From positions 1 to 8,050 of the forward strand of contig JAQVPY010000095.1 of assembly GCA_028701815.1 (NCBI GenBank): a stretch of 8,050 nt of DNA. Reading direction: 5' to 3'. The notes under the pieces were generated by a model. The model was not told where the DNA came from. It saw nothing but the letters and a program-made list of their open reading frames with translations, and did not search any database. Shown here piece by piece: positions 1 through 5,453 of the stretch (the stretch's first letter is position 1; the number at the start of each line of letters is the position of its first letter). The DNA comes from Bacteroidales bacterium. Lineage in GTDB: Bacteria; Bacteroidota; Bacteroidia; Bacteroidales; BM520. The translations under genes were made by a program, and so were the position numbers.

Positions 1-1
1 C

Positions 2-118
2 CAGATGATTGAGCGACTTCCATACGACTTGTTATACGTGGAGAACATGTCACTGGCCATGGACTTTAAAATTTTGATCTATACTGTTAAAATAGTTCTG
101 CAGGGACGTGGCGTATAA
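2..118 (+). CDS. C-terminal fragment of a polyprenyl glycosylphosphotransferase (bacterial sugar transferase), 5' truncated by window edge
   Basis: An open frame enters from the left edge and ends at TAA (116-118), giving 38 residues. It contains RLPYDLLYVENMSLAMDFKI and ends in QGRGV. This resembles the conserved tail of the bacterial sugar transferase family (WcaJ/PssY type), where a YDLYYI-[EQ]N-x-S-x-x-x-D-x-KI block is followed by a hydrophobic stretch and a GRG/GKG ending. Family members transfer a sugar-1-phosphate to undecaprenyl phosphate at the inner membrane and start exopolysaccharide or O-antigen repeat units. The catalytic part lies outside the window, so activity cannot be judged. 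The assignment rests on recognising a short motif. The frame is open up to the edge and ends cleanly before the htpG promoter region, which supports a real gene end. Confidence 0.75.
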   Translation, partial: QMIERLPYDLLYVENMSLAMDFKILIYTVKIVLQGRGV

Positions 119-134
119 GTTTTCGCAGCATCAA

Positions 135-147
135 TGACATTTTGTCA
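135..147. repeat. Short inverted repeat TGACA-ttt-TGTCA overlapping the putative htpG -33 element
   Basis: TGACA (135-139) and TGTCA (143-147) form a perfect 5-bp inverted repeat with a 3-bp centre. The longer half-site ATGACAT (134-140) recurs in inverted orientation as ATGTCAT (174-180), just past the putative -7 element. The arms therefore flank and overlap the candidate promoter, where an operator would be expected. The arms are short and chance occurrence is quite possible. A 3-nt loop and no T-run make a terminator for the upstream gene unlikely. Confidence 0.25.
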
Positions 148-173
148 CCCCACTATTTAAGGCATAAACTTTG
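141..173 (+). promoter_or_regulatory. Candidate Bacteroidetes-type promoter upstream of htpG
   Basis: TTTG at 141-144 could be the -33 element. AAACTTTG at 166-173 matches the -7 consensus TAnnTTTG at 5 of its 6 fixed positions, the first base being A instead of T. The 21-bp spacing fits the range known for the Bacteroidetes primary sigma factor. Transcription would start near 180 and give a leader of about 28 nt that is A/T rich with no Shine-Dalgarno sequence, as is usual in this phylum. The match is imperfect and was found by eye. No CIRCE element (TTAGCACTC-N9-GAGTGCTAA) is present. Confidence 0.45.
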
Positions 174-207
174 ATGTCATCCGAACCGTTATTTAAATAA
201 TTTAATT

Positions 208-2115
208 ATGGAAAACGAAAAAATTGAGACGGGAAAAATTAATGTTCAAACAGAAAACATATTTCCTATCATAAAAAAATTTTTATATACGGATCAGGAA
301 ATATTCTTAAGAGAAATCGTTTCAAACGCAGTTGATGCAACGCAAAAGCTTAAGACGTTGGCCTCCTTAGGCAAATTCAGCGGAGAATTGGGTGACTTAA
401 GCATACATGTTTCTCTTGACAAGAAAAACAAGACGATTACCGTTTCCGACCGAGGAATAGGCATGAATCACGATGAGGTCATCAAATACATTACAGAGAT
501 AGCCTTTTCCGGCGCGGAAGATTTCGTATCAAAATTCAAAAACAAATCACAAAGTGAGGTCAACGCTATTATTGGTCACTTCGGTTTAGGCTTTTATTCG
601 GCATTTATGGTCTCCGATAAAGTTGAGATAATCACCAAAACATATAAGCTGGGCGGTCAGACGAAAGCAGTGCATTGGGAATGCGACGGCAAGACGGAAT
701 ATTCCATATCAGAAAGCGACAAAGAAGACAGAGGGACGGATGTCATTCTTCACATATCTAAAGATGCGTCGGAATATCTCGATGAATATAAGATATACTC
801 ACTGCTGAAGAAGTATTGCAAATTCTTACCGGTTCCTATTATATACGGCACTGAGACAGTAACAGAAAATATAGAAAACGAATTTGACGACAAGGGGAAT
901 CCAAAGACTAAGGAAGTTACCAAGCCACGAGTCATCAACAACACGAATCCGTTATGGCGCAGGAAGCCTTCCGAAATCACAGATGAAGAGTACATCAAAT
1001 TCTACCACGAGTTATATCCATCGGTATATGACGACCCGTTGTTTTATGTCCATTTGAGTGTAGACTATCCTTTCAACCTCACAGGCATTCTATATTTTCC
1101 CAAGATAAAGAAGAACATGGAGGTACAGCGAGAAAAGATACAGTTATACTCCAATCAAGTGTTTGTCACCGATAATGTTGAGGGTGTAGTCCCCGAATTT
1201 TTAACTTTATTACATGGCGTACTCGATTCGCCGGACGTTCCGTTAAATGTCTCCAGAAGTTCACTCCAAAGCGATACCAATGTCAAGAAGATATCCAATC
1301 ACATCACAAAAAAGGTTGCCGACAAACTCGAAGATCTCTTTAACACCAACAGAGAAGAATTTGAGAAAAAGTGGGATGACATCAAGTTATTTATCGAATG
1401 GGGCATGATCTCAGAGCCGAGTTTTCTGGAAAGAGGAAAGAAGTTCTGCCTTTTAAAGAACGACAAGAACTGCTATTTCACAATTGAGGAATACAAAGAC
1501 AAGATCAAAGACATTCAGAAAGACAAAGACGAAAAGTTAGTAGCCATATACACCACTAACGCTGATGATCAATACAGTTTCATTGAACCGGTCGAAGCTT
1601 TGGGCTATGACGTCTTAGTTTTAGATGAAGCAATCGACGGCTACTTTATCAACACGCTTGAGCGCGATAATGATAAGATGACTTTCGTAAGAGTTGATGC
1701 CGATGTTCCATCAAAGCTCATCAACAAGGGAGAAGAGATCCCGTCGAAGTTGAATGACGATGAGAAAAAAACCGTCAAAGAGCTATTTGAATCTCTTGTC
1801 GACAAGGGGCAATATGTTGTTGAAACCGAGAACATGGGAGAAAGCGATATACCGCTTATCATCACGCGAAATGAATTCATGCGCAGGATGAAAGACATGG
1901 CTCGTCTCGACAGCGGATATGGCGCATTTCCCGACTCTTACAATTTGAAAGTAAACACAAATCACCCGTTAATAGTGAAGATTGCCGAAGATAAAGAGCA
2001 CGGCGCAGATTTAGCCGAGCAGTTGATAGATCTTGCAAAGTTACAGCAGAACATACTTACCGGCGAAAAGCTGTCGAAGTTTATTAAAAGAAGTGTAGAA
2101 ATATTAGAAAAATAA
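208..2115 (+). CDS. htpG: Molecular chaperone HtpG (bacterial Hsp90)
   Basis: The 635-residue product is a cytosolic, homodimeric, ATP-driven chaperone of the Hsp90 family that helps fold and remodel client proteins. The N-terminal GHKL ATPase domain has FLREIVSNAVDA (33-44), with E36 at the catalytic Glu position and N40 at the Mg/ATP-binding Asn position. It also has DRGIGM (81-86) and the ATP-lid motif GHFGLGFYSAF (123-133). The middle domain carries LNVSRSSLQ with R350 at the position of the ATP-contacting Arg, and the preceding REKIQLYSNQVF block is typical of the family. The C-terminal part, with NTNHPLI and a helical end, fits the dimerisation domain. Length is close to the 624 residues of E. 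coli HtpG, and all key residues seen are intact. The start follows an A/T-rich leader with no Shine-Dalgarno sequence, and the reading begins at the expected distance from the first ATPase motif. It is the first gene of a likely operon, with lemA 22 bp downstream. Heat-shock control is plausible but not shown. Confidence 0.98.
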   Translation: MENEKIETGKINVQTENIFPIIKKFLYTDQEIFLREIVSNAVDATQKLKTLASLGKFSGELGDLSIHVSLDKKNKTITVSDRGIGMNHDEVIKYITEIAFSGAEDFVSKFKNKSQSEVNAIIGHFGLGFYSAFMVSDKVEIITKTYKLGGQTKAVHWECDGKTEYSISESDKEDRGTDVILHISKDASEYLDEYKIYSLLKKYCKFLPVPIIYGTETVTENIENEFDDKGNPKTKEVTKPRVINNTNPLWRRKPSEITDEEYIKFYHELYPSVYDDPLFYVHLSVDYPFNLTGILYFPKIKKNMEVQREKIQLYSNQVFVTDNVEGVVPEFLTLLHGVLDSPDVPLNVSRSSLQSDTNVKKISNHITKKVADKLEDLFNTNREEFEKKWDDIKLFIEWGMISEPSFLERGKKFCLLKNDKNCYFTIEEYKDKIKDIQKDKDEKLVAIYTTNADDQYSFIEPVEALGYDVLVLDEAIDGYFINTLERDNDKMTFVRVDADVPSKLINKGEEIPSKLNDDEKKTVKELFESLVDKGQYVVETENMGESDIPLIITRNEFMRRMKDMARLDSGYGAFPDSYNLKVNTNHPLIVKIAEDKEHGADLAEQLIDLAKLQQNILTGEKLSKFIKRSVEILEK

Positions 2116-2137
2116 CAATCAAACATTAAATTCATAT

Positions 2138-2719
2138 ATGAAAAAGAGTATTTTTTGGATTTTGGCGGTTGTCGCCATTATCGTAATTTGGGGCATCAGC
2201 GCATACAACAAAATCGTAAAATCCGAAGAGGCTGTTGAAGCTCAATGGGGACAGGTCGAAAACGTATATCAGAGGAGAGCCGATTTGATTCCCAATCTTG
2301 TTAACACGGTAAAGGGATATGCAGCACATGAACAGGAGACCTTTACTGCTGTTATTGAAGCACGTTCCAAGGCAACATCGGTAACCATTGATCCCACAAA
2401 CATTACTGAGAGCAATCTTACACAATTCGAGGCAGCACAATCGGAACTTTCCAACGCATTATCCAAGTTGATGGTTGTTGTTGAGAGATATCCGGAATTA
2501 AAAGCTAATGAAAACTTCTTACAGCTACAGGCGCAACTCGAAGGCACAGAAAACAGAATCGCTGTTGAAAGGAAACGATTCAATGAGACGGCACAAGAGT
2601 TTAACACCCTGATACGTGTTTTTCCGAAAAATATTCTCGCAAGCATGTTCGGTTTCGAAAAGAAAGCTTATTTTAAAGCAGCCGAAGGCGCAGATACTGC
2701 TCCGACTGTTGAATTTTAA
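2138..2719 (+). CDS. lemA: LemA family membrane-anchored protein
   Basis: This 193-residue protein has one N-terminal hydrophobic segment (about 5-22) and then a helical, coiled-coil-prone body, the usual LemA layout. The family signature is clear: YNKIV (23-27), W37, Q39-V40-E41, QRRADLIPNLVNTVKGYAAH (45-64), and the closing FP-x-N-ILAS-x-FGFE-KK-x-YF block near the C-terminus. LemA proteins sit in the inner membrane with the helical domain probably on the outer side. Their molecular role is unsettled, although links to envelope stress and antigen display are known. The family length is about 180-200 residues, so this copy is complete. It starts 22 bp after htpG with no promoter visible in the gap, and two TPM-domain genes follow at once. 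LemA beside TPM proteins is a recurring bacterial arrangement, which suggests a shared envelope function. Confidence 0.95.
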   Translation: MKKSIFWILAVVAIIVIWGISAYNKIVKSEEAVEAQWGQVENVYQRRADLIPNLVNTVKGYAAHEQETFTAVIEARSKATSVTIDPTNITESNLTQFEAAQSELSNALSKLMVVVERYPELKANENFLQLQAQLEGTENRIAVERKRFNETAQEFNTLIRVFPKNILASMFGFEKKAYFKAAEGADTAPTVEF

Positions 2720-2728
2720 TAACCCGAC

Positions 2729-3166
2729 ATGACTCCGAACCACATTTCCAAAGCAGATTTGGAAGATATAAAACAAGCAATTTTAAATGCAGAGCTTGAC
2801 ACATCCGGAGAAATTCGTGTGCATATTGAAAACAAATGTAGAGGCGATGTTCTTGACAGAGCCTCTTACATGTTTTCAAAATTGAAGATGCAAAAGACAA
2901 AAAGGAGAAACGGGGTGCTGTTTTATCTCGCCACAGAAAGTCACCAATTCGCAGTAATCGGCGACATAAACATCAACAAGGTCACCGACGAAATGTTTTG
3001 GGAAAATCTGAAGGAAATCGCTTTGGAATATTTCAAAGAGGACAAATTTGCCGACGGGCTGATTGATGTAATCGGCAGAACCGGCATCGAGCTCAAGAGA
3101 TTTTTCCCATATACGGCTGGTGATACTAACGAACTTTCAGACACAATTTCAACAGACAACAACTGA
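2729..3166 (+). CDS. TPM domain protein, short cytosolic form
   Basis: The 145-residue protein belongs to the TPM (formerly DUF477, 'TPM_phosphatase') family. Visible family features are an N-terminal helix followed by SGEIRVHIE (26-34), a KRRNGVLFYLA block (58-68), FAVIGD (74-79), and a helical FKEDKFADGLIDVI (102-115) that corresponds to the usual Y/F-x-G-I/L-x-x-x-I motif. It has no signal peptide and no membrane segment, so it is probably cytosolic, unlike the next gene product. The last 20 or so residues are polar and Thr/Asn/Ser rich, probably disordered. Some TPM proteins were reported as acid phosphatases or as photosystem II repair factors, but no function can be assigned here. It starts 9 bp after lemA and its TGA stop shares one base with the ATG of the next gene, implying translational coupling. 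Confidence 0.9.
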   Translation: MTPNHISKADLEDIKQAILNAELDTSGEIRVHIENKCRGDVLDRASYMFSKLKMQKTKRRNGVLFYLATESHQFAVIGDININKVTDEMFWENLKEIALEYFKEDKFADGLIDVIGRTGIELKRFFPYTAGDTNELSDTISTDNN

Positions 3167-3957
3167 TGACACAAAAGCTTAGACATATTTTTACGGTTAT
3201 TTTAGTCGCATTATGTTTCAACTTAACCGCCGGTGACGATCTTCCCTCCCGTCCCATGCCCGCTGTATTTGTCAACGACATGGCGGAAGTAATGACTAAC
3301 TCACAGAAACAAGCTCTCGAAAGACGTTTGGAACAATTGATGGATTCTACGACAGTACAACTTGTTGTTATCACAACACCGGATCTTGGCGATTACGACA
3401 TCAGTGATTATGCCATTGAATTAGGCGTAAAATGGGGCGTAGGTGCAAAAGGCGAAGACAATGGGATTGTGATGGTAATAAAACCCAAAACAGCACAATC
3501 AGGGGGAAAAGCTTTTATCTCCGTAGGCTACGGCTTGGAAGAAGTGATAACCGATGCGGCATCCAAGATGATTGTCGAAAGAGAGCTAATTCCGTATTTC
3601 AAAGCAAACGATTATTACGGCGGTATAGATGCAGGAGTAACAGTATTGATAGACCTCGCCGAGAAGAAATATTCGGCAGGAGAATATGAGAGCGGCGACA
3701 CACCATTAGAAAGCGTTATAGCATTGCTGATATTTCTCTTCCCTTTAATTGCAGTAATACTACTGATAATTTTCTCAAAGAAGATTAAAAAGTCCCGCGG
3801 GTCATGGGACGACTTCTCGTCAGGCTCAGGGCCTTTTAGCGGAGGTAGTTACGGCGGTGGATTCGGCGGTTTTAGCGGCGGCGGATTTAGCGGCGGCGGA
3901 GGGCGCAGTTTCGGAGGCGGCAGCTTTGGCGGAGGCGGCGCCGGCGGCTCATGGTAA
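3166..3957 (+). CDS. TPM domain protein, exported and membrane-anchored, with Gly-rich C-terminal tail (YgcG-like)
   Basis: The 263-residue product has a signal peptide (charged start, hydrophobic core about 8-20, plausible cleavage after A22 in NLTA-GDD). A TPM domain spans roughly 33-168, with FVNDMAEVM (35-43), DNGIVMVI (98-105), GYGLEEVITD (121-130) and YYGGIDAG (150-157). A membrane helix lies at about 184-204 and is followed by basic KKIKKSR. The tail from about 216 to 263 is Gly/Ser/Phe rich and ends GGGGAGGSW. This is the classic layout of YgcG-type proteins: TPM domain outside the cytoplasm, one C-terminal membrane helix, and a low-complexity Gly tail on the cytosolic side. The start is fixed by the signal peptide and the TGATG overlap with the previous gene. 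The function is unknown; co-occurrence with LemA suggests a common complex. The tail is much more GC rich than the rest of the window because of Gly codons. Confidence 0.95.
   Translation: MTQKLRHIFTVILVALCFNLTAGDDLPSRPMPAVFVNDMAEVMTNSQKQALERRLEQLMDSTTVQLVVITTPDLGDYDISDYAIELGVKWGVGAKGEDNGIVMVIKPKTAQSGGKAFISVGYGLEEVITDAASKMIVERELIPYFKANDYYGGIDAGVTVLIDLAEKKYSAGEYESGDTPLESVIALLIFLFPLIAVILLIIFSKKIKKSRGSWDDFSSGSGPFSGGSYGGGFGGFSGGGFSGGGGRSFGGGSFGGGGAGGSW
3871..3900 (+). repeat. Perfect 15-bp tandem duplication in the Gly-rich tail coding region
   Basis: The unit TTTAGCGGCGGCGGA occurs twice in direct succession (3871-3885 and 3886-3900) with no mismatch. It is in frame and encodes FSGGG twice (residues 236-245). 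Perfect identity at the DNA level, including synonymous positions, points to a recent slippage or duplication, while the neighbouring Gly codons (GGC, GGA, GGT, GGG) are more mixed. Gain or loss of units would keep the frame and change only tail length. Confidence 0.9.
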
Positions 3958-3973
3958 ATTACGTTTTTTTTCT

Positions 3974-3981
3974 TACTTTTG
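3974..3981 (+). promoter_or_regulatory. Candidate Bacteroidetes -7 element (TACTTTTG) before the acyltransferase operon
   Basis: TACTTTTG matches the Bacteroidetes -7 consensus TAnnTTTG exactly and is followed by C, as is common. It lies in the 47-bp gap (3958-4004) between the end of the TPM gene and the MBOAT gene, 23 bp before the ATG. A run of eight T (3964-3971) is just upstream. No TTTG is found at the usual -33 distance; the nearest one (3925-3928) is too far. Transcription would start near 3988 and leave a leader of about 17 nt. This suggests that the acyltransferase genes form their own transcription unit. Confidence 0.5.
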
Positions 3982-4004
3982 CTTTTTATAAATAATCTAT
4001 TGAA

Positions 4005-5450
4005 ATGGTATTTAGTAGTAACGTATTTTTGCTGTGTTTTTTGCCAATATTTTTATTGGCATATTTTATAACACCGCATAAATTTCGCAATTATACGCTA
4101 CTGCTGTTCTCCATTGTCTTTTATGCTTTCGGAGCGCCGGAGTTTGCATTTTTACTCGTAGCCTCTACAATACTCAACTTTTACCTTGTAAAATTCATGG
4201 ACAAGGCAGAAAAGCGTTTTTGGCGACGGTTCTTCTGCACCCTATCAGTAATACTAAGTTTAGGGCTCCTACTCTATTTTAAATACGCCAATTTCTTTGT
4301 CGACAACTTTAATGCGATACTCGGATTTTTAGGACGTTCATCCTTTCCCTGGGTCAAAGTTGCCCTCCCTATCGGCATATCGTTTTTCTCTTTTCAGTCG
4401 ATAACATATACCATAGATACCTACAGACATGTAAACAAGCCCATGGATAATTTGGCCTATTACATGCTGTATATTATGATGTTTCCGCAACTGATTGCCG
4501 GTCCTATTATAAGATATTGTGATATTGCAGACCAGATTCGAGAACGCGATTCATATCTTGAAGACAGAATGCGGGGCTTTTACCGTTTCGTTATAGGCCT
4601 ATGTAAAAAGATACTTATCGCCGACATCCTTGGAATGTATGTCGACGGCATCCTCGGGATGACAGACACACCGATATCTGCTGCCGCCATGGGAGCACTC
4701 GACAGTGGAACGGCTTGGATTGTACTTTTGAGCTATACCTTTCAACTTTATTTCGATTTCGCTGGGTATTCAGATATGGCTATCGGGTTAGGAAAAATGA
4801 TCGGTTTCTCATTTCCGGAGAATTTCGACAACCCTTATGTGTCGACAAGCATTTCGGAGTTTTGGAGGCGCTGGCACATGACCTTAAGCGCATTTATTAA
4901 GAACTACCTTTACTTCCCGTTAGGTGGCAGCAGAGTAAAGACCCAAAGAAGGAAATATTTCAATCTGTGGGTCTGTTTCCTATTATCTGGGTTATGGCAC
5001 GGGGCATCGTGGAATTTTGTCGTATACGGGGCAATTCAGGGTGCCTTTATTGTGATGGACAAACTCTTCCTCGTAAAATTTATGAACAAGCTGGGACGGA
5101 TACCATCAGTCATTTTCACCTTTTTCATCATCGTATTAGCAAGAGTCTTCTTCAGAATAGAACAGATAGATCTTGGCTGGGTGTTCCTAAAACGTCTGTT
5201 TGCCTTTGAATTTGCCCCCATTTCCATTTACGACAACGTACAATTTTTTGTAACCATGGCTATAGCTGCTTTTTTCTCTTTTATCACCTTATCAAAATGG
5301 GGATTACGGCTGCAGGAAAAAGTATATTTTGCAAAGCTCAACAAGCGCGAGCACATTCTATTTTGGGTAGTATCTCTATTAGCTCTGTTTGTATGTATAG
5401 GAGCATTGAATGCAACCGGTTTCAGTCCGTTTATTTATTTTAGATTTTAG
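4005..5450 (+). CDS. MBOAT family O-acyltransferase (AlgI/PatA-like)
   Basis: The 481-residue polytopic inner-membrane protein belongs to the MBOAT family, AlgI branch, which moves acyl (usually acetyl) groups from the cytosol across the membrane for O-acylation of exported polymers. Hydrophobic segments cover most of the length, for example about 6-22, 31-62, 79-98, 118-137, 152-169 and 235-251. Diagnostic blocks are LPIGISFFSFQSITYTID (121-138), FPQLIAGPIIRY (160-171), YFDFAGYSDMAIG (249-261), FP-x-NF-x-NPY (270-278), EFWRRWHMTLS (285-295), YLYFPLGGSR (301-310) and LLSGLWHGASW (326-336). H332 in WHGASW is the catalytic His position and H291 in RRWH is the second conserved His. Length is typical of AlgI (about 480-520) and both His are present, so it should be active. 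It lies 3 bp before an SGNH gene, the usual partner. The acceptor polymer and donor are not identified; alginate itself is unlikely because no alginate genes are seen. Confidence 0.97.
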   Translation: MVFSSNVFLLCFLPIFLLAYFITPHKFRNYTLLLFSIVFYAFGAPEFAFLLVASTILNFYLVKFMDKAEKRFWRRFFCTLSVILSLGLLLYFKYANFFVDNFNAILGFLGRSSFPWVKVALPIGISFFSFQSITYTIDTYRHVNKPMDNLAYYMLYIMMFPQLIAGPIIRYCDIADQIRERDSYLEDRMRGFYRFVIGLCKKILIADILGMYVDGILGMTDTPISAAAMGALDSGTAWIVLLSYTFQLYFDFAGYSDMAIGLGKMIGFSFPENFDNPYVSTSISEFWRRWHMTLSAFIKNYLYFPLGGSRVKTQRRKYFNLWVCFLLSGLWHGASWNFVVYGAIQGAFIVMDKLFLVKFMNKLGRIPSVIFTFFIIVLARVFFRIEQIDLGWVFLKRLFAFEFAPISIYDNVQFFVTMAIAAFFSFITLSKWGLRLQEKVYFAKLNKREHILFWVVSLLALFVCIGALNATGFSPFIYFRF

Positions 5451-5453
5451 ATT

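Noticed and set aside
2269..2646. A 125-codon - strand open frame opposite lemA
   Set aside because: It lies fully inside lemA, which has strong family motifs; the translation is Cys/Ser-rich and resembles nothing known.
3841..3957. G-quadruplex potential in the G-rich tail region
   Set aside because: Runs are mostly GG with only scattered GGG and are explained by Gly codons, so there is no independent reason to call a structure.
3931..3971. Possible intrinsic terminator after the exported TPM gene (GC-rich stretch, then eight T)
   Set aside because: The self-complementary bases (CGGCGCCG at 3936-3943) have no room for a loop and lie in the Gly-rich coding tail, some 20 bases before the T-run, so no proper stem directly precedes it.
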